Shown here in pieces: positions 47,346 to 57,989 of a stretch of 64,000 bases of DNA. Each line of letters starts with the position of its first letter. Position 1 is the first letter of the stretch. This stretch comes from Sclerodactyla briareus (lineage: Eukaryota > Echinodermata > Holothuroidea > Dendrochirotida > Sclerodactylidae), in the NCBI GenBank assembly GCA_026419785.1, contig JAODTK010001932.1, forward strand, positions 115,107-179,106, in the 5' to 3' direction. The translations under genes and the position numbers were made by a program. Under the pieces are notes generated by a model. It was given only the letters and a program-made list of their open reading frames with translations, was not told the DNA's origin and did no database searches.

Positions 47346-48839
47346 CAGACACCACCCTTCACCCCGCCTCCGTTCTCGTGTGGAGTAGTAAAGTGGTTGC
47401 ACGAGTGAGCGACACTTCGTCTGTCGGAGGGGGACGGCTAAAATGAGCGAACCGAGAGGCAGGAATTTCATCACTGCCCCGTGACTCAGTGCACTCTTCG
47501 GAAAGAGTAGTCGAGATTCGCCGGTGTCCTTCACAACCAAAAGTGGAGGCTCTAAATTTCCGACTAAGGACTTCCTTAATCAGCTGAAGCACCTTCAGGG
47601 GAAGCATAGCACGAGGCATATATAAAAAACAGTTTTCCGCATGCAACTACGATTTAATCAAGAAAATCGGGACGGAGAGAGTTACTAGGCTAGCCAATGC
47701 CTCGTCGGACACCTCCTAGCCAGGGGATTGTTCATTATATCGTGTTCACCACACATTGGACGAATGACGAGAAATGGTGGCGTGATTATTGTTTCCGTGC
47801 ACCCCAACGTACGTCATTTCAGTGGTTGGAAACACAACGTCCGCCAGTCTTTCGTAACCTGTTGTTCTACGAAACTGAAAAAAACGCACCGTCCAGCATG
47901 AAGACTAGAGGGACCACTATAGACCTGCGAGCTGCCAGTGGCCGGAAATTGGCAGCAGGTTGGCTTTTTCAAATATAAAAGTTACAGATCGAAAATATAT
48001 CGCTTGTCGACTAAATCCAAATTCGTTAGGTTTCTAAATGCCAACTAGAAACACTCATAGGTAGTAGTTCAGCGATATGTTATTAATTGTGTTGCCCGAG
48101 GCTAGTCGTCTTGGCACGTACTAACAACGAAACGAACTCGAATGGGACAATTGAAACACTTTGTAGAGAAATCCGAAATGACAATTGAGGTTACACCAGA
48201 GACGCTATTATGCGGAAGAGGTGTAAGGAAATGTCTACAGAAATGTACATAATATATGTCAATTCGCAGAGTGATAAGTGTGCCACTCTAGCCAATCCTC
48301 ACAGCCAGGGTGAAGTTAATAACAGAACCACCGAGGGGCGACGCGATGAATGGGAAAAGAACCAATTAGGGAAAACTTGATAATAAATTTGTCACTAACA
48401 TGCGCCCAGCAGTGACGCTGCCTTGGTGGAGGGGACCGGGATAGTCATAGTATGACCCCCAGAGACCACATCACGAAGGGGTGTGGGCGGGGCAATCTCC
48501 ACGTTTCAGAGACACAAATATAAAATTGTTTGGCGATATTTTTTGTAGGGGCTGGGATGAGGGAAAATCACGACACCCTCCAAAAACTACCTGCCCTCCC
48601 GTTTCTCGAAGAACTGGGCGCGCCCGCTGTGTCCCCTTATAATTTTTGAACCTGATAGCATTGATGACGTGGCAGCTTCAAACCGAAAGTATAGATCAGG
48701 GATGAAAGTGTGGGCGCGGGTCACGAACTCATGATACAAGATCGAGGAATATGGGTTCTAGCCAATGTGACTACAAAAAAAAGAGGCCTGTTAGGGTCGT
48801 TCTTCTACAACGAAACAGTGCCTGGTAGTCGGGGACCGA
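47346..48839. other. No recognisable feature
   Basis: A 93-codon open frame at 47,697-47,978 matches nothing I know. No repeat with a second copy is seen. Confidence 0.35.
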
Positions 48840-49773
48840 CCGATGTTCATAAGGCCTGTTATTCATAAGGCCTTTGGATTCATAAGCCGCCCGGTATTAA
48901 TAAACGTGGAAGTTTTCGGAGAAAGGGTTGTATCATAACGACAAAAGCGTCCGATAATTCATAATAAAAAAGGGTCTTTGTTCATAAAGTCTGAGATTCA
49001 TAATGACCAAAAAGGCCGTTTTTCATAATTATCAAAAGGGTCCGTTATTCATAACAGAGAAAAAAGGTCCGATTATAATAGTAAAAAAGGTCGATATTCA
49101 GAATGGCGGGAAAGGGTCCGGTACTTCATAAAAAGCGAAAGGGGAACGTTATTCATAATAGCAAAAGAGGTCCGTAATTAATAATCGACAAAAAAGGTCG
49201 TATTCATTAATGTGTTCTTTTCATGATATACGTGCCAAAGGTAGATGATTTACCTATGCGAGGCTCGGCAAGGATGCAAACCCTAAAAACTGCACCTTTT
49301 TGTCAGCTGCGAACTGGGCAGATCCACGACAGGTGGTTGTTTTCCTATTATGAATTAAGGACCGTTTTTTCCTATTAGGATATCGGACCATTTTCCTATT
49401 ATGAATAACGGAACCTTTTCCCTATTATGAATACCGGACCATTTTTCATATTATGAATATAGGACCTCTTTTCCATTATGAAGGATCGGACCTTTTCTCT
49501 CATTATGATAAAGGGACCCTTTGATCTATTATGAATAAGGACCTTTGTTCCTATTATGAATACCGCACCTTTTTCACTATAAATAAAGGACCGTTTTTAC
49601 TATTATAAATATCGGACTTCTGTTGTGATTATGAATACGGACATTCTGAATAAAGAACCTTTTCTGGTCATTATGAATAACAGGGGCCTTAGAAACAGAA
49701 GGCTTATGAATATTTAAGAAAAGGTAATGACAAACGGAGCCTTATGAATATAAAAGCCGTAATGAACATCGGG
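48840..49773. mobile_element. Foldback-like element, arms of ~27-bp tandem units
   Basis: The left arm (48,840-49,211) holds about 15 degenerate units of 'ttattcataatagcaaaaaa' plus 'ggtccg'. The right arm (49,338-49,773) holds about 16 units of the reverse complement 'cggacctttttcctattatg' plus 'aataa'. A spacer of about 126 bp with no such units separates them. The outer ends match as inverted repeats: 'ccgatgttcat' at 48,840 and 'atgaacatcggg' ending at 49,773. The whole 0.93 kb is one long imperfect palindrome built of subrepeats, the layout of Foldback elements. No ORF is present. A target duplication could not be identified. Confidence 0.85.
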
Positions 49774-50049
49774 CTGTCAACGGCAGTATATGTGATTACA
49801 CGGGGGGCCTGTGAATTATACAAAAAGGAGGAGGGTGTGGGAGGTGTGGTGCTTCCTGATATTGGCACCAAGGAGGCACAAACTACATACACCAACTCGA
49901 TGAGACCCTTCCTGAACGTGTCTTGCGGGAGGGTGTCCCGATCACGCCACAGTTCGAGGAAAAAAAGCTGTGATGTAAGTGTCAAGTATGGACTGTAACT
50001 CTCATGTAGCGGTGGTTCTGTTTGTCGGTCTTATAAGTTTGTCGGGTTT

Positions 50050-51738
50050 ATTTCACCACGCACGGTTGACACACTCGCATCTTGCTGATAATTGCCACCA
50101 AATAAATTTACTGCGCTCTTCAATCTGTATAGTTATCTTTCTGAATTGCTTATGAGGATCCATAATAACTTGAGGTAGAGTGTATACGTTTTCCAATGTA
50201 GTTGATGTGAATAGAGACCAATTATCAATGATCCAGAAAACCTTGTGGCACACCTGACTTGCACGGTTACCATGGTTGAAGTCACTCCATCATAATCACC
50301 TTTTGCGTTCTGTCAGGAGCCAATGCTTAATCCAATCCTTTGTTTCACTTTTACCACTAACACCGCAGTAGTCAATCTTACAATCCGCTGTGGTGAGAAA
50401 CGTGTTCGAAAGCCTCGCCGAAATCAAGAAGATGATATCAGTTTGAATGTTGTCAGAGATATAGCTAGCCACATTTTAGTGCTAGCTTAGAATTGGCACT
50501 ATGTGCAGTCATTTACTAATTAGTGACAATTATGCATTCAACTGTGTTTTGATTTTAAGGGGTAAAACTAGGGATTTATTATCTCAGTGCTGGTTGGCAG
50601 GACCTAAAATTTGCTTCTGTGAGTGCCGGGTCGGCCGGAGTGCTGGCTTACCCAACCATGCACTGAACCAGGGTAGGACTTCCCTGAATGTTGTTACATG
50701 TATCATGGGATCGTTCCTCTTTCTTCAATAGTAGTAAAGTTGAGTCTCGGTAAGAATGTTCCTTTGAAAACCGTGCTGATTAAATAGCTAGAATTAGAAG
50801 TCATGGTCATTAAAATGCTCCATAATAGCATGATTGATTATACTGTATGTTCCATCAATTTAGAAGCAATACAAGACATGGATACAGGCCCATAGTTCTG
50901 TGGAGATTCTCATTCCCATTCTTGTAAATTGTAACAATATGAGCAAAATGCCAATGTGGATAGTTTCCGTCATATGAGTGGGTAAATATTATCGCAAAAT
51001 GGGAGCTACAGTATCTGCTCGCCATTCCTCGAAAAGCGTACAGGGATTAAATCAGGTCCGAATGCCTTGTGGATTGAGTTCTTCAATAAACTGTCATTAC
51101 ATCCGTTGTTGGTGAAAACATCTCTGCAACAAGGGAATAAACTTAGCACCGACATTCTGGAAAATTGGAAGTGTCTTCTCCTTTGTAAAAAAAGACTCAA
51201 ACTGCTTGTTCAAATCCTCTATCTACGTTATAATGAGTAGAAAGCTGCCCGACAATCACCTTATTAAAGGTGGAACTCCCACATTTTCTTCATTGACTGT
51301 GATGAACCGCCAAACTCTTCTGCGATCAATGTACGGTTTGTCAAAAATGGCCATGACGTAATCATTCATTTTAGGCTTTGCCATTTCGTGTTCAGCTTCC
51401 GCGATACCTCTAAAATTATTTCCAGTCTCCCAGCATTTGACTGCTTCGCTTTTCTCCCATGCCCTTTTTTTCCTCTCTATTAACTTCTTTGTAACTTGTT
51501 CATCCATGGCACATTCTGCCTCGATGGCAGGTTCTTTTGAGGACACGACGTGATTGAATAGATCGGAAGGATCACTCTCGAAGCAAGATGTCCCAATGAC
51601 CTGAATGACCTCTCTAACGGATGGAAGGTGAGACGTCATTTGAATACAATCATGGCCATCACATAACACGGCATGTCCCTCGTATGAAATGCCACAATGC
51701 CTATACCCTAGGCAACGTGCAAAAAAAAAAAAAAACAC
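50050..51738 (-). mobile_element. CR1/Jockey-like LINE fragment, minus strand (broken)
   Basis: Reading the minus strand from 51,738, a 160-codon frame holds a basic linker ('KKLIERKKRAWEKSEAVKCW') and 'RRRVWRFI' followed by 'VGVPPLI', typical of the region between endonuclease and RT in CR1/Jockey-like LINEs. Then come 'NKQFESFFTKE' near 51,200, 'IHKAFGPDLIPVRF' near 51,050, 'NYGPVS' and 'KLMEH' near 50,860, 'QHGFQ' near 50,780, 'LLDFGEAFEHVSH' near 50,420 and 'SGVPQG' near 50,250. These are RT fingers-to-palm motifs in the right order. Frames change several times. The endonuclease and the 3' part after the palm are missing or unreadable. A T-run in the minus sense lies at the 5' end of the readable part. 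Confidence 0.85.
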
Positions 51739-52079
51739 TCATTCAGACTCATAGGGCTTGTGTTGCAGGTCAATAGAGGCGAGAGCCAGGAAAATTACTG
51801 ATATTTCACTCATTTGAGGTGTATCACCACCAAGTTTGATTTTTGGTTCTGGCTTCTACTTCTATGAAAAATGGCGGAAAATTTGGAATGAAATCCGAAT
51901 CCCAAACTCAAAGGAAGCCCGTTTTTGCGATCGCCGTTAGCAGCCCCCCATGATAAAACAGTTAAAGCTAGGCCTCCATGGAATGCACATTGGGCCGAAA
52001 AACCCCCAAAAACTACTTGCTTGATTGAGTTGGAAAAATTGGGATTTCAATCAGAAGTTCTGTACCCCCACTGGTACTG

Positions 52080-52480
52080 ACCCTATTGTTTTGGGGTCAG
52101 GTCAGAGGTAAGAGAGGTGACAAAGTTGGAAACCTCAGACATGATAGGCTGAGTCCAGACAGATTGGTCAGGTGAGCTGATGAAAGTGGTTATTGCAACT
52201 TTTTTCATGGAGAGAGGTCAAGAAAACCCTATTGTTTTTGGTGTGGATTAGTGGTCAATTTCAAGAAAAAATAAGGAAAATTGTGAAATTTCGCCTCATC
52301 ATATGGAATCAAGCTATACTTTCCTTGTATGTGGGGTTCCCCATAACGAGCATTATACTTGTTTGGGGTCAGGTCAAGTGTTATTTAAGGTGAACAGAGG
52401 CCAAAGTCCGAAAACCTTGTGAAAACTGTAAGTCCAGAATGGCTTGGTTCATAAGCTGAAATTGTGATGATGCTGTATGT
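52080..52480 (+). repeat. ~277-bp tandem repeat, about 1.5 copies
   Basis: Two boxes 277 bp apart (52,085 and 52,362) share 'ttggggtcaggtca', 'gaggtga', 'aaagt', 'gaaaacct', 'gtccag' and an 'agctga' block. The wording, with GGTCA-type motifs, resembles satellite-like repeats common in marine invertebrates. Confidence 0.5.
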
Positions 52481-52756
52481 TTTTAATGTAGATTGGGTTA
52501 CTTCTTGTGAAAATTCTGAATTGTGAAAGATAATTGCCCCAGTGGTGATACAGTGGTTGCAGTGGTGACAGTCATGCTCCACTGCTGAGCATCACTCGAT
52601 GTGGCTCCATTTTGGGTGACAATAACCAGTGACACTATGTGGTGCCCATAGACGGGGTCTGTGACGACATCCCTCTCATATGGTGGGATGGGTATGTGAT
52701 TAACCCCATGAGGCAGAGGCAACCCTACCTTCTAATGAAGAACTCTTCAATTTTCC

Positions 52757-53092
52757 CAGGGGCGTCGGACCGTGTGAAAGGGGGGGGGAAATCGAATGCA
52801 AATGACATACTAAGCCGAGCACCACCACGGTTGGCGCGAGCGTACCAAGAAATTTCAGATTTGAACCATTCCAGATCGACGGAAACGGCATCTGCCAGGC
52901 TCAATGCACCCATTACATGTGTGATTTGAGTAAAAGAAAACATTCGCATGTTTTCGGGCCATTTTATCGAAAAAGTCTGCAAGAATTAAGACATTTTTTT
53001 CACTTTGCCTTTTCTTTCCTAATTTTCCAGATTTCGGCCGACTTTTCATCTCAGAAAAATGGGGAGGAGGGCAGTCTGCCCCCAAGCTTCTG
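52757..53092 (+). mobile_element. Possible hAT-like MITE, right end unclear
   Basis: 'caggggcgtcggaccgtgtg' followed by a G9 run is a typical left end. A small hairpin 'gggcagtctgccc' lies near the likely right side. No inverted end was found, so the boundary is a guess. Confidence 0.35.
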
Positions 53093-53109
53093 AAATTAAT
53101 CAAGTGAAA

Positions 53110-53470
53110 GAAATGATTGAAGCATTACATCGCATATTCCATTTGAAATTCGGAAACTCGGTGCGACTGAAACATGGGTATCAGTCGACTTCGCCCTAGT
53201 CGGGTCCAGATCTTCACCTGGGTCCGCACCTGGAATTAGAGGACATAAGACCAAACTCCAAAGCGATATGGGTGGTTAGACAAAAAATTGACTCAGATTA
53301 GAGTGAACAAGATCGGCATGTGGCCTATTATTTTTATTACGGTCGGAACAAGTGGGGGGGCAAACGAAGGAATCCCCCCACTTGAAGTGGGGGGGGAAAC
53401 CCCCATTGTCCCCCCGTCCCACACCTGTTTGACGCCCATGTCGATTTAGAAGGAAAGTACAATGGTCATG
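53110..53470 (+). repeat. Interspersed repeat, copy 2
   Basis: Same-strand partner of 115-500. It retains the 'gtccagatcttcacctggg' block, 'attttattacggtcgga', the G-run and C-rich stretch, and 'gacgcccatg'. Confidence 0.65.
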
Positions 53471-55497
53471 CAACATGTCATCTTTTTAAAACGTCAAGAT
53501 GAAAAGAGGACGGAAAAACCCACAACAAAATTGGCAATTCTGTATGTTCCCTGGTTGAGTTATTTATTTTTATTGAATGAATTCATCCTAACTGATGCAT
53601 CACCGGAGTAGTAGAGAAAGTAACAATGCAAAAGGTCACCTATGGACTTTACACAGTAAATGCTGATAGTTTTAACCATTATAGCAGAAAAAAATTATAT
53701 AGTAATATACTAAATGGACAGTAATGAAATTATTCCTCCATATCTTGTGAACAAATTTGTAGAGCTTTAATAGATCCCAATTGGTTGTTTCCTATGTAAC
53801 TTGTTGGTTGGTAAAAATACATGTTTTGAATTGTCTTTGTATAACATGGTTCCTGGTTACTCTTGTGACATAATGGGGCACATTGCACATCGCAGATTTT
53901 CTCCTTTGTTCATAAATGGAATAGGCTTGTGAAATTCTTTCTGAGGTTGGGCGTGTCACTAAATATACTAGATAGAAAACACCAAAATAGCAGAAAGTAG
54001 GTTGGCATGACCATTGTAAGTTAGAGAATAGGTGGTTAAAGAGTATAATGGTCACAGAGTTAAGTATGCCGGAATACCATAGTTATGGTCAGCTGTGCTG
54101 GTGGTACCAAGGGTTAGCTCTGGGGCCTGGCCTGTTTTGTTTGCAGAAAGGGTGTAGCAACTCTTTATTTTTATAATAACAAATCACTACAGTGCAAATT
54201 ACAATGATTAGACCTCAAACTTCACAAAACCCGGCATCACCATAGTCCCCAAAACAGGTTCTGCTGTTCGTTCAACTCGTTCCTCAAAGCCTATTCGGTA
54301 ATAGCTGAATCATACAATTACAGAATATTACTGAAAAGTGATCAATCTAATCAACTTCATTTTCGACCCTGCATTTCTGTCAGACTCTTGGCTAGGGTTG
54401 GTAAATGTCTAACGGACATCAACCAACCAAGACCTATTTTGATCAAATTGCTGGGTAAGTTGAAAACGATTTTATGCCACACATGCATCTGTATATATTT
54501 TTGAGTGGTCTGAGCCTGCCCCCCTATATCTGCTATGACTATCTCGATAGAAAACTTCTTGTGTTAAGGGAATTATCTCTCTAATGCATTGCATTATTGA
54601 ACTAGAACTTTGCATACATGTCTGCACACAAAGATCATTGCTTTGCACACGTCATGCAATCGGACCATGTAGCCAAATAACAAGTTTATGGTTTTAATAT
54701 TGCAATTTATTCAAAAAACCAATAGTGGTCCCCAGTGACCTAATCTGAATAGTAACCATAGCATATCATGAATGTCATGATTCCCTGTATCTATGAACTC
54801 GAGAAGAACCAGGGGGTCGAAATGGGGGACCAGGGACCTGGGGTTTATTTCTAACAGAAATAGCCCTGTTCAAGGATTCTGGAATGAGATAGGGGCTGTC
54901 AAAGGAGAAGTCATCCCAGAAGGGAAATTCACATGATTAGGACCTGTATACTACCAGGGGTGTTTTGTGTCGCCTGTCCCAAAAAAAATAGAAATTGTGC
55001 ACGCTGATTTTTTTGCCCCCTAATTGCCCGTGGTCCATAAAAATTTGGACCAGCGGGGAGTGCCGCCTCATTTCTTGGCTCACCATCCCAATTGGCAAAT
55101 GAAGCACATATAATGGGTTCCCATTATGCGGTTGCAGATTGATAAAACACAGCTGGATGAAAGTCTACTGAACATAAATAAATTGGTTTGTGTTACAAAT
55201 TTTATTGTCACAGAGTCAAGGGGGGTACTGACCCCAAACTTACCCTTCAAGACCACCAAACTACCTTCCAAGCCCCCTCCCAACTCCACCTTCCAAGCAA
55301 GCCACCCCCCCAAAAACTACCCTTTACAAGACCCCTCACCCATTCCAAGCCCCACACCCCCAACTTTCCTGGGGTATCCAATGCTGTCAGATGAATGGTG
55401 TGTGACAATGCAATTGAAATTGAGGAATTGAATGACATCTCAGCTCTGATACAGTCGATCGGCATAAAAATGGATGTGAATTGATTTCTCATTTTAG
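53471..55497. other. Likely NEMF first intron or upstream DNA; no exon found
   Basis: I searched by eye for a first NEMF exon (Met-Lys start, 'VNN.YD..NKTY') and found none. A C-rich tract of CCTTCCAAGCC-like words lies at 55,235-55,375. The 3' end is a splice acceptor (see the next feature). Confidence 0.4.
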
Positions 55498-55723
55498 ACA
55501 AGAAATGTTCAAGGAGGTGCTCCTCTTGGAGTCTGGTTTCCGAGTGCACATGACCTCCTTTGACTGGCCCAAGAACAACATGCCCTCAAACTTCATCATG
55601 AAGCTCCTCCAGCACGTCGGGTGAGGCGGCTGAGAAACATCCGCCGCTGGTATGGACCGTGCCGTGGGACTTGCATTTCGCTCGGGGGGAGGCTGCCACC
55701 ACTTATTGGTGAACTCGACGATA
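55498..55723 (+). CDS. NEMF: NEMF (Rqc2/Tae2 family), N-terminal exon
   Basis: NEMF binds 60S subunits carrying stalled peptidyl-tRNA, recruits the ubiquitin ligase Listerin and adds C-terminal tails to the stalled chain. A T-rich tract ending 'cattttag' precedes the exon. Its first 110 bp read '[20 protein letters not shown]' then 'KNNMPSNF', close to the NFACT-N segment 'LLLESG.R.H.T.FEWPKN.MPS.F' known from animals. GC-rich third positions support coding. After 'IMKLL' the family match continues across small frame changes ('MDRAVGLAF', 'SGEAA', 'ELDD') to a donor-like 'gtaggt' at 55,724. The shifts look like one-base losses or gains, so sequencing error is likelier than a pseudogene, since the next exon is clean. 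The start codon lies upstream, unseen. Confidence 0.88.
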
Positions 55724-57844
55724 GTAGGTCTATTCGACGGCTGTTTGCATAATCTCCTCGAACAAGTGATAATCTTCCCATGGCCGAATTCGACTTGATT
55801 AGCATAGCACTTTTGCTATCCAATTGGCATGTTTGCTAATCCTGGCAACCATTGATTATCAGGCTGATAGCTCTTGGTCGAGCTCCACCTGCCAAACCAT
55901 TGATTGCGGAGTTTGGAGCCCATTGCAAGCTCGAGGACTTTGGACAATGCCATAATCTCCTGAAATGTCCCATGCCACCACTTTTAAATTTGGTACCTTG
56001 TGAGGTGACTTGTCCAATAGCGAGCGGCGTAGTGGCAGCCTCCATTGGGAAAGTCCTCAGGAGACAAATGAAGTGTTGCAGCAAACTGATGGTGCATTGG
56101 GAGAGTACGCAAGAGGAAGCATGCTATGGAGTACAGGTGTGACAAGTCACTTATTATCCGGGGTATATCTGTAGCGCTTTGACATGTCTTGGATTGAAAC
56201 AGTGCTATATAAGAACGATATGATCTTATTCTTATAATTTTTGGTGAATTAAAACACCAGTGAGACTTGTGAATCCCCATTTTGTAAAAGTGTGCTAAAT
56301 CCAGAATTATTGCCTATATTTTGCACTAATTCTTCCATATTGGAGTACGTGAACCAATCAGTTTGTTTCCCATTATTGATGCACAACAATATCATAGACA
56401 AAGTCTCTACTCTTTGTATAAATTGTCGGCCACCTAATTCAGGGGAGTTTGCTCAACTGAAAAATAAATGAAGAAATTGTTCAAAAATTTAGGTGAGACC
56501 GTAACAAACTTTATGTCCTGCGGGAATCAAATTGGCCACTTCAGTTCATTGCCTGACCATTACTACATGATGAAAGTGGCATGATAGGATAAAGTAAGGC
56601 ATTCTTTTTTGTGCACCTTGCTTGTGGGTAATTTTTTGTTCTGCTCTGTTTTGTACTGTATACAGTGTAGTCCTACTGCCCTTTGGTCCCTGCCGCTGTG
56701 GGCGAGATTTCTGAGACATTTGTGGTGCATTCAAGTGATGATCGCACTTGCGTGTTCCAGCTGGTACAGTGTTAGCTCACATCCGTGTACCTCTGTCCCC
56801 CCTCCCCACAATATCCTTAATACCCATAGACACCTTGTGGGATATTTCTATTTTGCTTTATTGATCAACAATGATGATTGATCAGATTGAGTTCCAGCTG
56901 GCAACTACACAATCTGGGTTGTGGCTGCTCCAGTGCTCTTTTTAATTTCATCAAACAAAAAGTTTCAGCCATACTCACAGTTACAGCAGGTGCTTTTGAT
57001 AGCAGGTCTTAGAAACGTACCTTTTCAAATAGTAATCCATCTCTTCGCATTTCTCATAATCGTCAATCTTTTCAATATTCAACTTACCCCATATTGGACC
57101 CTGCACCCCACCCCCCCCCCGCGCATTGAACATCTGGCCAATAACACAAAAGTCCGGGTTGGCCACCCCTCCCCTTCTCTTTTTGCGAGAACGTTTCGTC
57201 TACATTGAGCCATCTTGGCTTAGAAATTCGGCAAGAATTTCACCCTTTAGATTTAGTCTTACGACTCAATCATCCGTTTTATCATTTTGGATCAACCTGT
57301 CCTACAGTTGATTTTCACGTATTCGAAACGATTTTTCTTACGGATTAGTTCGTTTGTTGAAGAACTTATTCTCCTCTTCTCTCTCGATCTCGATTTTGCG
57401 TAAGTCCGTTTCGTTAGGCCTAAGCCGCACTAACACGTATTCGTGTACACGTTCCCTACTTGCTAGCGTCCACTTGCGTGTGACTTTCGGCCCGTATTGG
57501 TGGTTACGTGCATCCGGGGCTGGGACTTGTTGTCGGGTGCTTTCCCTGCCTGCCCGCCCGCCCTCTTCCCTCCCTTCCTCCCCCCTGGGTTCCCCTTCCT
57601 ACCTTCCTTCCCCTCCCCGTCCCTGGGTTGGGGGTGTCCAGCGCGCAGCGCTAGGGATTCTAGTTACGTAAATCCAGTGAGAGAGGGGGAACGGGAACTC
57701 GGAGTAAGTACCTTCGTCCTGTATGTACTTCACAGATTCACAAACCAGTGAAGTTTTGTTGATTTTCTTCCATCTCTTCTCATTCTCAATACATCTTCAT
57801 TTTCTTCCTTCTCAAGTTTTCATTTGAATTTTTACTCTCTCTAG
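55724..57844 (+). other. NEMF intron (2.1 kb)
   Basis: The intron is bounded by 'gtaggt' and a long pyrimidine tract ending 'tctctctag'. It contains a GC-rich CCT/CCC stretch (57,540-57,630) followed by 'ttacgtaaatccagtgag', not assigned. A run of C lies near 57,110-57,121. No other coding exon is supported. Confidence 0.7.
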
Positions 57845-57989
57845 GGCAATATAGCTCTCACTGACTATGAGTTCACCATTTTGACAGTACTGAGGGCAAG
57901 GTCAGATAACGATGATGTCAGGTTCGTAGCCAGGGAGAAGTACCCTATCGATAAAGTCAGACAACAGAGGGAGCCCCCGATGAGGCAAA
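57845..57989 (+). CDS. NEMF: NEMF (Rqc2/Tae2 family), second visible exon
   Basis: The 145-bp exon is flanked by a strong acceptor (polypyrimidine tract, 'ctctctag') and a consensus donor 'gtaagt'. It reads without interruption in one frame: '[20 protein letters not shown]', then '[20 protein letters not shown]', ending 'EPPMRQ'. This is the conserved 'GNI.LTDYE..IL..LR.R.D..DDV.F..RE.YP.D' block of the NFACT-N domain in animal NEMF. In family order it directly follows the preceding exon's '...EL.DR' end. It begins in phase 0 and ends with one extra base. The downstream exon, expected to begin near the family's 'LLTLERL' segment, was not found before 59.4 kb. Confidence 0.93.

Noticed and set aside
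47697-47978. 93-codon frame as a gene
   Set aside because: No known domain and no flanking signals, and frames of this length are expected by chance.
48840-49773. CRISPR-like array
   Set aside because: Units are spaced at ~27 bp with no unique spacers, they invert midway, and the context is eukaryotic.
51256-51738. 160-codon minus-strand frame as a host gene
   Set aside because: Its content is the linker between endonuclease and RT of a CR1/Jockey-like LINE, and RT motifs follow on the same strand.
55861-56010. A further NEMF exon after 'attatcag'
   Set aside because: The splice phase would fit and the frame is open, but the translation does not resemble the NEMF family, codon use is unlike the flanking exons, and the clean exon at 57,845 already continues the protein.
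57354-57751. A coding exon in the GC-rich CCT/CCC stretch
   Set aside because: Low-complexity Pro/Ser translation with no family match. It lies inside the NEMF intron.
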